29,160 bases of DNA from an uncultured Oscillospiraceae bacterium. Lineage in GTDB: Bacteria > Bacillota > Clostridia > Oscillospirales > Acutalibacteraceae. Numbering within the stretch: the stretch's first letter is position 1; each line of letters begins with the position of its first letter. The stretch is taken from NCBI GenBank assembly GCA_900546265.1, contig URCA01000042.1, positions 1-29,160 of the forward strand. The letters run 5' to 3'. The notes under the pieces were generated by a model. That model did not search any database, was not told where the DNA came from, and was given only the letters and a program-made list of their open reading frames with translations. Shown in pieces: positions 1-7,844 of this stretch. The position numbers and the translations under genes are program-made.

Positions 1-54
1 TCATGCCCTTTTAGGGCCATTATCCATGCCACGTCCTTTGGGCGTGGTCATGAC
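1..54. repeat. Palindromic intergenic element (two hairpins)
   Basis: Two hairpins sit downstream of queA. The first is GCCCT/AGGGC (5-9 with 13-17, loop TTT). The second is a long stem, 25-36 with 40-52, containing one T-G wobble and one bulge around a TTT loop. No U-run follows on either strand, so it does not look like a classical intrinsic terminator. A similar, more degenerate arrangement lies at 20490-20546. It could be a dispersed palindromic repeat or a 3'-end stabilising structure. Confidence 0.45.
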
Positions 55-64
55 TTGTTGCAGA

Positions 65-1090
65 TTATAGGATCAGCATGGCATCTCCGAAGCTGAAAAA
101 CCGATAACGTTCCTGGACAGCATGCCGATAAGCAGCCATGGTGTTCTCGTAGCCCGCAAAGGCGCTGACCAGCATGATCAGCGTACTTTCTGGCAGATGA
201 AAATTAGTCAACAGTCCATCTAGCACTTGAAAGGAATACCCTGGATAGATGAAAATATCCGTCCACCCTTCCGCCGGCCGTATTTTCCCGTCCGTTAAAC
301 CCACGCTCTCCAATGTCCGGCAACTGGTGGTGCCTACGGCGATGACCCGCCCCCCGCTTTCGCGCGTCCGGTTGATAACATCGGCCGTGGCGGCGGAGAG
401 TTCGTAATGCTCCGCATGCATTTTGTGATCCGTGATATTTTCCTCTTTTACAGGACGAAAGGTTCCGAGCCCTACGTGCAGAGTTACAAAAGCCACCTCG
501 ACGCCTTTATTCCGGATAGCCTGCAGCAGCTCCGGCGTAAAATGCAGCCCTGCCGTGGGCGCGGCAGCGGACCCCAATTCCCGGGAATATACCGTTTGAT
601 AACGCTCCTTGTCCTCCAACCGTTTGGTAATGTAATGCGGCAGGGGCATTTGTCCGATATTCTCCAATAGATTGTAGAAATTCCCGTCGTAGTGGAACTT
701 GACCAGGCGGTTTCCGTCCTCTACCACTTCCAGAACCTCTGCCTCCAATAGACCGCCGCCAAAGGTCAGCACATTGCCCGGCTTCGCCTTACGCCCCGGA
801 CCGGCCAGCACCTCCCAAACGTCGTTTCCCTTCGGGCTGAGCAGCAGCAGCTCCACCGCGGCGCCGGTTTCCTTCCGCTGTCCGTAGAGCCTAGCCGGCA
901 AAACCCGGCTGTCATTGAGTATTAAACAGTCGCCCGGCCGCAAATACTCGAGGACATGATAAAACTGGGTGTCTACCAATTCGCCTGTGTCCTTATCCAT
1001 CACCAGCATCCGAGAATGATCCCGGGGCTCCGCCGGTTCCTGTGCGATAAGCTCCTGAGGAAGGTCGTAATAAAATTCATGGCGTTGCAT
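65..1090 (-). CDS. queA: S-adenosylmethionine:tRNA ribosyltransferase-isomerase QueA
   Basis: QueA transfers and isomerises the ribosyl moiety of SAM onto 7-aminomethyl-deazaguanine in tRNA, giving epoxyqueuosine in the queuosine pathway. The 341-residue product begins with the family N-terminus (FYYDLPQELIAQ, then RDHSRMLV) and carries the conserved GLHFTPELL, HVGLGTFRPV and TNFHLPEST blocks through to the C-terminus. Its length is normal for the family (about 340-355). The frame stays open to a TTG at 1117, but the ATG at 1090 fits family N-termini and lies just downstream of a candidate promoter at 1118-1146. The gene is divergent from the lysine operon. No other queuosine genes are visible in the window. 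Confidence 0.96.
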   Translation of the reverse strand: MQRHEFYYDLPQELIAQEPAEPRDHSRMLVMDKDTGELVDTQFYHVLEYLRPGDCLILNDSRVLPARLYGQRKETGAAVELLLLSPKGNDVWEVLAGPGRKAKPGNVLTFGGGLLEAEVLEVVEDGNRLVKFHYDGNFYNLLENIGQMPLPHYITKRLEDKERYQTVYSRELGSAAAPTAGLHFTPELLQAIRNKGVEVAFVTLHVGLGTFRPVKEENITDHKMHAEHYELSAATADVINRTRESGGRVIAVGTTSCRTLESVGLTDGKIRPAEGWTDIFIYPGYSFQVLDGLLTNFHLPESTLIMLVSAFAGYENTMAAYRHAVQERYRFFSFGDAMLIL

Positions 1091-1117
1091 AATCCATTCC
1101 ACGTCTTTCTGCTGCAA

Positions 1118-1146
1118 ATTTTATGAGTTGCTGAATTTCCTGTCGG
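1118..1146 (-). promoter_or_regulatory. Candidate sigma-A promoter of queA
   Basis: On the minus strand CCGACA (1146-1141), a 17-nt spacer and TAAAAT (1123-1118) resemble a -35/-10 pair with 4/6 and 5/6 matches. Transcription would begin near 1111, downstream of the alternative TTG codon at 1117 and upstream of the ATG at 1090. That favours the ATG as start. Confidence 0.4.
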
Positions 1147-1160
1147 AGGACAGATTCCAA

Positions 1161-1189
1161 TTGACATTCCCGAGTACGAATGCTACAAT
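1161..1189 (+). promoter_or_regulatory. Sigma-A promoter of the lysine operon
   Basis: A perfect TTGACA (1161-1166), a 17-nt spacer and TACAAT (1184-1189) form a strong housekeeping promoter. The expected transcript start is near 1196, about 55 nt ahead of the riboswitch. Confidence 0.85.
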
Positions 1190-1249
1190 GATAAAAAATA
1201 CCTATGTTGAATATACCGGAATAGAGGAGCGTTCGATTATCAGTAGGCT

Positions 1250-1390
1250 GTGTGAGGCGCCGCGCCAATGAGCACAGCGGAAAGGAATCAACGCCGAAGG
1301 AGGAAGTCCCACGGCAGGACGACCGCCTGGCTGCAGGGTGAATAACTGTGCGGCTGTCATCATACACTATGATGGAGTGCTATTCACTTG
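1250..1390 (+). promoter_or_regulatory. Lysine riboswitch (L box) aptamer
   Basis: The sequence reproduces the conserved L-box order: GAGGCGC at the P1/P2 side, then GCGCCAATGAGCACAGC, CGCCGAAG ahead of P3, CTGGCTGCAGGGTGAATAACTG in P3/P4, GGCTGTCA, a P5 hairpin CATCATA/TATGATG, then GGAGTGCTAT. The match to the Bacillus subtilis lysC leader is clear by eye, including GGCTGTCA-stem-GGAG-GCTAT. P1 is short, near 1252-1256 with 1383-1387. It precedes asd-dapA-dapB, the expected regulon. Lysine binding should favour the terminator at 1437-1460. Confidence 0.95.
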
Positions 1391-1436
1391 AGGAAATTGC
1401 TCCTCAGGTCAACGCTTTCTATTATACGTCGATGAC

Positions 1437-1460
1437 AGCCGGTTTTCAACCGGTTTTTTT
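1437..1460 (+). terminator. Riboswitch expression-platform terminator
   Basis: The stem CCGGTT/AACCGG (1439-1444 with 1448-1453) has a TTC loop and is followed by TTTTTTT (1454-1460). The adjoining GATGACAGCC (1431-1440) shares two C residues with the stem and is perfectly complementary to GGCTGTCATC (1352-1361) inside the aptamer, so the two pairings are mutually exclusive. A separate small hairpin, TGAGGA/TCCTCA (1389-1394 with 1401-1406), sits between aptamer and terminator. Confidence 0.88.
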
Positions 1461-1534
1461 ATTACTCTTTTTAGGAAATATGGGTGCGCGCAGCCTCTCG
1501 GCGGCGTTCCCTTATTCGGAAAGGATGCAAGCGA

Positions 1535-2611
1535 ATGAAAACGTACAACGTCGGCATTGTGGGCGCCACAGGCATGGTAGGGCAGCGATTTGCCACCCTG
1601 CTCGAAAACCATCCTTGGTTTCGTGTGAAGGTGCTGGCCGCCAGTCCTCGTTCCGCAGGGAAAACCTATGAGGCAGCGGTGGGCAGCCGTTGGGCCATGG
1701 ATGTTCCCATGCCTGCTGCCATGAAGGATATGGTTATCCGGGACGCTTCCAAGGTGGAGGACGTGGCGAAAGACGTGGATTTTGTTTTTTGCGCCGTCGA
1801 CATGCCCAAAGCAGAAATCAAGGCGCTGGAAGAGGCTTATGCCAAGGCGGAATGCCCGGTGGTATCCAACAACAGCGCCCATCGCGGCACACCGGATGTC
1901 CCTATGATCATTCCGGAATTGAATCCTGAGCATGCGGAAATCATCCCGTTTCAGCGTAAACGCCTGGGCACCTCCCGCGGGTTTATTTCCGTCAAATCCA
2001 ACTGTTCACTGCAAAGCTATGTTCCAGCCCTCTTCCCGCTTTCCAGCTGGGGAGTCAGCAAGGCGCTGGTTTGTACCTATCAGGCCATTTCCGGCGCCGG
2101 AAAGACCTTTGCCAGCTGGCCGGAAATGGTGGACAATATGATTCCGTATATCGGTGGCGAAGAGGAGAAGTCGGAACAGGAGCCCTTGAAAATTTGGGGC
2201 AAGATACAAAATGGTGCGATTGTCCCCGCCACGTCTCCGGCTTTCACGGCGCAGTGCCTGCGTGTGCCGGTTTCCAACGGACATTTTGCCGCTGTGTATT
2301 GCAGCTTTGACCGTAAGCCCTCCAAGGAAGAGATTCTCACGGCCTGGAAATCCTTCCGCGGCCGGCCGCAGGAGCTGGAGCTTCCCAGCGCTCCCAAGCA
2401 GTTCCTCCACTATTTTGAGGAGGACAACATGCCTCAAACCCGCCTGCACCGGGATTTGGAAGGCGGTATGGCCATCTCACTGGGGCGTCTGCGCGAGGAT
2501 ACGCAGTATGACTACAAATTTGTCGGCTTGTCCCATAACACGCTGCGCGGTGCAGCGGGCGGCGCCGTTCTGCTTGCCGAACTGCTGTGTGCAGAAGGGT
2601 ATATGGCCTGA
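1535..2611 (+). CDS. asd: Aspartate-semialdehyde dehydrogenase, archaeal/fungal type
   Basis: Asd reduces aspartyl phosphate to aspartate semialdehyde with NADPH, the branch point to lysine/diaminopimelate, threonine and methionine. The 358-residue protein has an N-terminal Rossmann fold (GIVGATGMVGQ, residues 7-17), the catalytic cysteine C157 in KSNCSL, and the substrate-side block YQAISGAGK (182-190). Blocks such as AASPRSAGK, NMIPYIGGEEEK and HNTLRGAAGG match the asd_EA (archaeal/fungal-like) branch better than the usual bacterial USG-1 type. The ATG at 1535 is preceded by AAAGGA about 10 nt upstream. The frame is open to 1484, but that would start inside the leader with a non-homologous extension. 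It is the first gene of the riboswitch-controlled operon, 23 bp from dapA. Confidence 0.95.
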   Translation: MKTYNVGIVGATGMVGQRFATLLENHPWFRVKVLAASPRSAGKTYEAAVGSRWAMDVPMPAAMKDMVIRDASKVEDVAKDVDFVFCAVDMPKAEIKALEEAYAKAECPVVSNNSAHRGTPDVPMIIPELNPEHAEIIPFQRKRLGTSRGFISVKSNCSLQSYVPALFPLSSWGVSKALVCTYQAISGAGKTFASWPEMVDNMIPYIGGEEEKSEQEPLKIWGKIQNGAIVPATSPAFTAQCLRVPVSNGHFAAVYCSFDRKPSKEEILTAWKSFRGRPQELELPSAPKQFLHYFEEDNMPQTRLHRDLEGGMAISLGRLREDTQYDYKFVGLSHNTLRGAAGGAVLLAELLCAEGYMA

Positions 2612-2634
2612 TTTTGATAAGGAGGCGTTTGACT

Positions 2635-3522
2635 GTGAGCAAAACGACCATTTTTACCGGGGCCGGAGTGGCGATCGTCACTCCCATGAATCCAGACGGC
2701 AGCGTCAATTACGAAAAATACCGGGAGCTTATCGACTGGCAGATTGAAAATGGCACTGACGCCATCATCACCTGCGGCACCACCGGCGAATCCTCTACCC
2801 TTGGACACGAGGAGCATATCGCCGTCATGCGCACGGCAGTGGAGCAGGCGGCTGGCCGGGTGCCTGTTATATCCGGGACGGGCTCCAACGACACCGCCTA
2901 CTGCATCGAGTTGTCCAAAGAGGCGGAGGCCTTGGGAGCCGACGGGCTTCTCCTGGTCACGCCGTATTACAACAAGGCGTCCCAAAAAGGGCTGATTCTG
3001 CACTACACCGCCATTGCCGACGCCGTCAACCTGCCGATTATTCTTTACAATGTTCCCTCCCGCACCGGGGTGGAAATGAAACCGAAAACCATTGCGGAGC
3101 TGGCAAAGCACCCCCGTATCGTCGGCGTCAAGGAGGCTAACGGCAACATCTCCGCCGCGGCGCAGGTTGCCGCCCTGTGCGATATCGATATGTACTCGGG
3201 CAACGATGATCAAATCGTTCCCCTGCTGTCCTTGGGCGGTAAGGGTGTGATTTCGGTGCTGTCCAATATTCTCCCCCGCCCGACTCACGATATTTGCGCC
3301 AAATGGTTTGCCGGCGATGTGCAGGGAAGCCGGGATTTGCAGCTTCAGTATCTGGAGCTGGCCAATGCCCTGTTTACCGACGTCAATCCCATCCCCATTA
3401 AGGAAGCCATGAATCTGATGGGCATGCAGGTCGGCGATTGCCGGTTGCCGCTGTGCGGCATGGACGATGCCGCGCGGGAAGCTTTGGCGGCGGTTCTGCG
3501 GAAATATCATTTGATGGCCTGA
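2635..3522 (+). CDS. dapA: 4-hydroxy-tetrahydrodipicolinate synthase
   Basis: DapA condenses pyruvate with aspartate semialdehyde, the first committed step to diaminopimelate and lysine. The 295-residue TIM barrel shows the CGTTGES motif (47-53), Tyr138 in YNVPSRTG with Arg143, and the Schiff-base lysine K166 in GVKEANG. These align with Y133, R138 and K161 of the E. coli enzyme. The start is GTG 2635, because AAGGAGG (2619-2625) lies 9 nt upstream; a TTG at 2629 would be only 3 nt from it and the ATG at 2587 lies inside asd. It is co-transcribed with asd. A hairpin (3536-3563) separates it from dapB. Confidence 0.96.
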   Translation: MSKTTIFTGAGVAIVTPMNPDGSVNYEKYRELIDWQIENGTDAIITCGTTGESSTLGHEEHIAVMRTAVEQAAGRVPVISGTGSNDTAYCIELSKEAEALGADGLLLVTPYYNKASQKGLILHYTAIADAVNLPIILYNVPSRTGVEMKPKTIAELAKHPRIVGVKEANGNISAAAQVAALCDIDMYSGNDDQIVPLLSLGGKGVISVLSNILPRPTHDICAKWFAGDVQGSRDLQLQYLELANALFTDVNPIPIKEAMNLMGMQVGDCRLPLCGMDDAAREALAAVLRKYHLMA

Positions 3523-3535
3523 TACGGCCTTGCTG

Positions 3536-3563
3536 AACGCCCGCCGGACAACCGACGGGCGTT
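3536..3563 (+). terminator. Intercistronic hairpin / weak terminator between dapA and dapB
   Basis: AACGCCCG (3536-3543) pairs perfectly with CGGGCGTT (3556-3563) around a 12-nt loop. Only TTTGC follows the stem, so termination would be leaky. It may set the dapB to dapA ratio or protect the 3' end of dapA mRNA. Confidence 0.55.
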
Positions 3564-3587
3564 TGCATAAGAAAGGATGTGCTAACT

Positions 3588-4346
3588 ATGACGCGCTTAA
3601 TTCTAAGCGGCTGCAACGGCAAAATGGGCCGAGTCATTACCTCCTGCGTGGAGAGCCGCTGCGACTGTACGATTGTAGCCGGTTTTGATATCAACACGGA
3701 AAGCCATGCTGGCTATCCTGTTTACGCCAATCCTGCCAACTGCAACGCCGAGGCGGACGTACTCATTGATTTCTCTCACCCCTCTGCGTTGGCCGGAGTT
3801 CTGGCCTATGCGCAGGAACATCGGATTCCCGCGGTTATCGCCACGACAGGCCTGTCCAATGAACAAGTCGAGGAAATCAAAACGGCCGCCTCGGTTATCC
3901 CGGTGTTTTTCAGCGCCAATATGTCTCTGGGGATCAACCTGCTGATGGAATTGGTTCGTAAAGCCGCCGCTGTTTTGGGCAACGATTTCGATATTGAAAT
4001 TTTGGAAAAGCATCATAATCAGAAGCTGGACGCTCCTTCCGGTACGGCCTTAATGCTGGCGCAGGCCGCCTCCGACGGTGTGGATTACCATCCGGAGTTC
4101 GTATATGAACGGCATTCCGTGCGCAAAAAAAGAGATAAGACTGAAATTGGCATTTCCGCCATTCGCGGCGGCACCATCGTGGGAGAGCACGATGTGATTT
4201 TCGCCGGCCGGGACGAGGTGTTGACGCTTAGCCACGCTGCCATGTCCAAGGAGATTTTCGCGGTCGGGGCACTGAACGCCGCCCTCTTCCTTCACGGCCG
4301 TCCCGCCGGGTTTTATTCCATGACGGATGTTGTCAATGCGGTATAA
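3588..4346 (+). CDS. dapB: 4-hydroxy-tetrahydrodipicolinate reductase
   Basis: DapB reduces the DapA product with NAD(P)H in the diaminopimelate pathway. The 252-residue protein has the nucleotide-binding loop SGCNGKMGR (7-15), the ATTGLS block (85-90), and the catalytic signature KHHNQKLDAPSGTA, with H142 and K146 corresponding to H159 and K163 of E. coli. The length is typical. The ATG at 3588 lies 10 nt after GAAAGGA (3571-3577); a GTG at 3579 is too close to it. It is the last gene of the lysine operon and is followed at once by a strong terminator. Confidence 0.96.
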   Translation: MTRLILSGCNGKMGRVITSCVESRCDCTIVAGFDINTESHAGYPVYANPANCNAEADVLIDFSHPSALAGVLAYAQEHRIPAVIATTGLSNEQVEEIKTAASVIPVFFSANMSLGINLLMELVRKAAAVLGNDFDIEILEKHHNQKLDAPSGTALMLAQAASDGVDYHPEFVYERHSVRKKRDKTEIGISAIRGGTIVGEHDVIFAGRDEVLTLSHAAMSKEIFAVGALNAALFLHGRPAGFYSMTDVVNAV

Positions 4347-4398
4347 AGCAATAAAAAGGAACCGGACGCCTAAAAGCGTCCGGTTCCTTTTTATTGCT
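4347..4398. terminator. Bidirectional intrinsic terminator between dapB and ispH-rpsA
   Basis: A perfect 23-bp stem (4347-4369 with 4376-4398) with a CTAAAA loop has an A-run on its 5' side and CCTTTTTATT on its 3' side, so it offers a U-tract in both directions. It abuts the dapB stop codon and lies 5 bp from the end of the convergent ispH-S1 gene. Confidence 0.93.
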
Positions 4399-4403
4399 AC
4401 TGA

Positions 4404-6515
4404 TTATTCGGCAGAGGTTTCCTCGGCAGCTTCTTCAGCCGCAGGGGTTTCATCGTCGGAGGCATCCGCAATGGTCGCCGCCTCCTCTTCGCCGTCTTCC
4501 AGCAAGGCACGAATAGACAAGCTGATACGCTTGCTGTCATAGTCGATGTTGGTGATCTTCACCCGGACTTCCTGGCCGATTTTCAACTCATCCTGAGGCT
4601 TCTCGATGCGGCGATCCGCAATCTGAGAAATGTGGATGAGGCCGTCGATCCCCGGAATGATTTGGGCAAAGGCGCCGAAGGTGGTCATCCCCACCACTTT
4701 GGCGGTCACTACGGAACCAATCGGGTAATTGGCTTTGAAAATCTCCCACGGATTGTCTTCCGCCTTGCGGTAGCCGAGGGAAATCTTGTGCTTCTCGGTG
4801 TCCAGATCCCGGATATACACATCCACGGTGTCGCCGACGTTTACCACTTCGGAAGGATGCTTGATGCGGGCCCAGGACAGTTCGGAAATATGCACCATAC
4901 CGTCCACGCCGCCCAAATCCACAAACGCGCCATAGGACGTCAGTGACTTAACGACACCGGTATACCGCTGGCCGACTTCCGCCTGCTCCCAGAAAGCGGC
5001 TTCCTTCGCCTTGCGCTCCTCTTTCGCCACCAGGCGGATGGAACCTACCGCACGGCGGCGGCTGGTGTTCACCTCGATAATCTTAAAGCGAACCTCCTGC
5101 TTGAGCAGCGGGGAGAGATCCTCCATCCGGGTCACGGAAGCGTGGGAAGCCGGGATGAAAACGCGCACGCCATTAGTTACGGCCAGAACACCGCCCTTGA
5201 TAACGTCGGTGATGACACCGTCCAGGATATCGCCGTTCGCTTCCGCCTCAACGACCTTATCCCAGCCCTTCAGGGCATCAACGCGCTTCTTGGAGAGCAT
5301 AATCGTGCCCTCCTGATCGTTGGTGCGCATGATGAGCAGTTCCAACTCATCGCCCACTTTGACCAGTTCCTCGGGGTTGACGTTCGGATTAGCGGACAGC
5401 TCGTCCACAGGAATATAACCCGCCTGCTTGCGGCCGACCACTTCCACCTGCACTTCGTTGGGGGCGATGCCCACGACAATGCCGCGTACTCTTTCATCTG
5501 TACTTAAACTTTGAAGAGATGCCTCCAGCGCCTCCTCAAAACTCATTTCCTCAAAGGACTTGGCAGGTGCGGCTTCTTCGACAGCTTCTGCCGCCGCATT
5601 GGCTTCCGGAGTTTCGGTGGTCTCCGTCACTTCGGTTTCCTGGACTTCGTTGTTGTTCACGATCTCAGACATGGTTGAAAGTACCTCCTTTATAATACCG
5701 GCGGGCGTAGACGCCCCCGCAGTAATCCCAATGGCCCGTGCGCCGATAAATTGCCGCTTGTCCAGTTCTTCGGCCGACTCTATCAGCAAGGTAGGACAAT
5801 TTTCCGAACAGACATCGCGCAGCTTGGCGGTATTGGAACTCTGGCGCCCGCCGACAATCACCATTTTGTCGCATTCCTGCGACAAAATAACCGCCTCATT
5901 TTGTCGTTCGGCAGTCGCATTACATATTGTATCAAAAATCAGAAGATTTGTATAGTGGTTTTTTGCGATTTCCGAACACTTTTCCCAAACATTCATATTA
6001 AAGGTGGTTTGCGCCACCATTATCACTTGTTTTTCTCCACCGAATTCGTCGGTTTTTATCCACTCTTCTAAATCTTGAGCGCTTGAAAAAACAAACGAAG
6101 GGCCGCTACAATGTCCGCGAATCCCCATCACCTCCGGATGTCCCTCGTCCCCGGCGATCAGCACCGTGTAACCATTCGCCGATTTCTCCGCGACAATACG
6201 GTGGATTTTCGCAACAAACGGACAGGTTGCGTCGCAGAGGTCCAGGCCTAGTTCCCGCGCTTTGTCATAAATCTCCTGCGCCACTCCATGGGAGCGGATG
6301 ACCAGCACACAGCCGGCGGGCACCTCCTCCGGCACCTCGACAATCCGGACGCCGCGCGCCGCCAGCTCCTCCACCACCTGCGGATTATGAATAATCGGTC
6401 CGAGTGTACATACCTGCCTTCCCTCATCCAGAAGGTCCCTCACCATGTTGACCGCTTTGTTGACCCCAAAACAGAAACCCGCTGTTTTGGCCAAGCGTAT
6501 GTTTGCAGCTTTCAT
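4404..6515 (-). CDS. ispH: Fused HMBPP reductase IspH and S1 RNA-binding protein
   Basis: The 703-residue protein joins two activities. Residues 1 to about 285 are IspH/LytB, the iron-sulfur enzyme making IPP/DMAPP from HMBPP in the MEP isoprenoid pathway. The [4Fe-4S] ligands C15 (GFCFGV), C98 (DATCPFV) and C198 (DTICNAT) and the acid-base Glu128 (HPEVMG) are all present. An acidic Glu/Ala/Thr linker (about 288-325) leads to four S1 OB-fold repeats (about 337-405, 423-490, 508-578, 595-668; the third has SYGAFVDLGGVDGMVHISEL, the fourth TTFGAFAQIIPGIDGLIHIS) and an acidic tail. The fusion is a recognised Clostridia arrangement (ispH/rpsA). The start ATG overlaps the plsC stop by 4 bp. The S1 half resembles ribosomal protein S1, but which mRNA-binding role it plays is not known from sequence. 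Confidence 0.95.
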   Translation of the reverse strand: MKAANIRLAKTAGFCFGVNKAVNMVRDLLDEGRQVCTLGPIIHNPQVVEELAARGVRIVEVPEEVPAGCVLVIRSHGVAQEIYDKARELGLDLCDATCPFVAKIHRIVAEKSANGYTVLIAGDEGHPEVMGIRGHCSGPSFVFSSAQDLEEWIKTDEFGGEKQVIMVAQTTFNMNVWEKCSEIAKNHYTNLLIFDTICNATAERQNEAVILSQECDKMVIVGGRQSSNTAKLRDVCSENCPTLLIESAEELDKRQFIGARAIGITAGASTPAGIIKEVLSTMSEIVNNNEVQETEVTETTETPEANAAAEAVEEAAPAKSFEEMSFEEALEASLQSLSTDERVRGIVVGIAPNEVQVEVVGRKQAGYIPVDELSANPNVNPEELVKVGDELELLIMRTNDQEGTIMLSKKRVDALKGWDKVVEAEANGDILDGVITDVIKGGVLAVTNGVRVFIPASHASVTRMEDLSPLLKQEVRFKIIEVNTSRRRAVGSIRLVAKEERKAKEAAFWEQAEVGQRYTGVVKSLTSYGAFVDLGGVDGMVHISELSWARIKHPSEVVNVGDTVDVYIRDLDTEKHKISLGYRKAEDNPWEIFKANYPIGSVVTAKVVGMTTFGAFAQIIPGIDGLIHISQIADRRIEKPQDELKIGQEVRVKITNIDYDSKRISLSIRALLEDGEEEAATIADASDDETPAAEEAAEETSAE

Positions 6516-7135
6516 TGGTTCTCCTCGATCATACGCCCGATCCGCTCGCTCATCATCCGGGTGGCATACCGGAGATCCGGCTGATCCTTATTATCCAAAT
6601 GTAGTTCTTCCGAGGTAATTAGGGGGCCGAACACAATCTTCGTTCTATGGAAGGGCCGCAGATGCTGATTTTTTGTGACAATGCAAACGGGCAGAACGTT
6701 CGCCCCAGTCTGGGATACGATAAGAGCGGCGCCAGATTTAAAGCGCCCCAGCTTCCCGTCCTTTGAACGGGTTCCTTCCGGGAATATGCCCATGATTCGT
6801 CCCGATTCCACCACATCCCTGGCCGTGTCGATCGCCCCGCTGTCCCCTTTCCCGCGCCTGACGGGAAAAGCCCCCAGCTGTTTGCCGAAGAACCAGTTGT
6901 TAAAGCGGCTGTGAAACAGCTCTTCCTTAGCCATGAAATAAATATGACGCCTCTGCCCCATTTCCAGAAAAACCGGATCAATTTCGGAAATATGGTTGCA
7001 TATCAACACGATGCGATCCGTATCGGAAGCCGGCGGAATATGCTCCCGTCCCAGCGTTTTGAAGGGAAAAATCAAATGTGCCAAGGGCGTGCAGAGACGA
7101 ATCAGAAATTTTCCAAAGTTCATACGCTCTTTCAT
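6512..7135 (-). CDS. plsC: 1-acyl-sn-glycerol-3-phosphate acyltransferase
   Basis: This enzyme acylates lysophosphatidic acid to phosphatidic acid at the inner face of the membrane. The 207-residue protein has the acyltransferase HX4D motif (H48-ISEI-D53) and the FPEGTRS glycerol-phosphate motif (118-124), with a hydrophobic N-terminal stretch (about 10-26) for membrane association. Its ATG overlaps the cmk stop by 4 bp and its stop overlaps the ispH start by 4 bp, so the three genes are translationally coupled. The acyl donor (acyl-ACP or acyl-CoA) cannot be told from sequence. Confidence 0.93.
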   Translation of the reverse strand: MKERMNFGKFLIRLCTPLAHLIFPFKTLGREHIPPASDTDRIVLICNHISEIDPVFLEMGQRRHIYFMAKEELFHSRFNNWFFGKQLGAFPVRRGKGDSGAIDTARDVVESGRIMGIFPEGTRSKDGKLGRFKSGAALIVSQTGANVLPVCIVTKNQHLRPFHRTKIVFGPLITSEELHLDNKDQPDLRYATRMMSERIGRMIEENQ

Positions 7136-7806
7136 CCGATTGCCTCCAGCGCTAGTTTTTTCAGAACCTCCACCGACTGCTCGAGCGTATTCCCAGTCGT
7201 ATCCACTAGGATGGCGTCGTCGGCCGGCTTCAGGGGCGCCGCCTCGCGATGACTGTCGTCATAATCCCGCTTAATCATGTCCGCCAGTACCTCCTCAAAG
7301 GTCGTAGCGACACCCTTTTCCTTCAGCTCCATATACCGCCGTGTGGCCCTGTCTTCCGGCGAAGCCGTCAGGAAAACTTTCAACCCCGCCTTTGGCAGTA
7401 CCACCGTGCCGATATCCCGGCCATCCATAATGACGTTCTGGCTGACGGCTGTATCCCTCTGCAGCTGGAGCAGGAAAGCTCGCACCTCCGGCAGCGCCGA
7501 CACCGCCGAAGCCGCCATGGAAACCTCGGGCGTGCGAATCCGTTCACTAACATCCTCGCCGTTGGCAAACACCCGCTGTACCCCATCCACATAGCGGAGC
7601 TCCAGCTGCAAATCTTTCAAAAGCGGCGCTACCTGCTCCGCCCTGGAAGGGTCGGCCCCCGCCGTAAGAGCGCAGTATCCCACCGTGCGGTACAACGCGC
7701 CGGTATCCACATAAATAAACGCCAGTTCCTTGGCCAGAATGCGGGCTATGGTGCTTTTTCCGGCGCCGGCCGGGCCATCAATGGCAATCGCTAAAGGTTT
7801 CGTCAT
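7132..7806 (-). CDS. cmk: Cytidylate kinase
   Basis: Cmk phosphorylates CMP and dCMP with ATP, recycling CMP released by phospholipid and RNA turnover. The 224-residue product has the P-loop GPAGAGKST (11-19), YVDTGALYRTVG, the MDGRDIGTVVLP NMP-binding block, and the C-terminal region with KRDYDDSHREAAPLKPA, all standard for bacterial Cmk. AAAGGAAG precedes the ATG at 7806. It lies 38 bp downstream of the flavoprotein gene and overlaps plsC. The cmk-plsC-ispH/rpsA order is a common Clostridia cluster. Confidence 0.96.
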   Translation of the reverse strand: MTKPLAIAIDGPAGAGKSTIARILAKELAFIYVDTGALYRTVGYCALTAGADPSRAEQVAPLLKDLQLELRYVDGVQRVFANGEDVSERIRTPEVSMAASAVSALPEVRAFLLQLQRDTAVSQNVIMDGRDIGTVVLPKAGLKVFLTASPEDRATRRYMELKEKGVATTFEEVLADMIKRDYDDSHREAAPLKPADDAILVDTTGNTLEQSVEVLKKLALEAIG

Positions 7807-7844
7807 GGGTTTTATTCTTCCTTTCGAGGGTGTTGCAGCTGTAA

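Noticed and set aside
1077..1367. A 96-residue minus-strand frame over the queA/lysine-operon intergenic region
   Set aside because: It covers the promoter and the L-box aptamer on the opposite strand and has no RBS or homology.
2512..3510. A 332-residue minus-strand frame
   Set aside because: It is the antisense shadow of dapA with no RBS and no domain.
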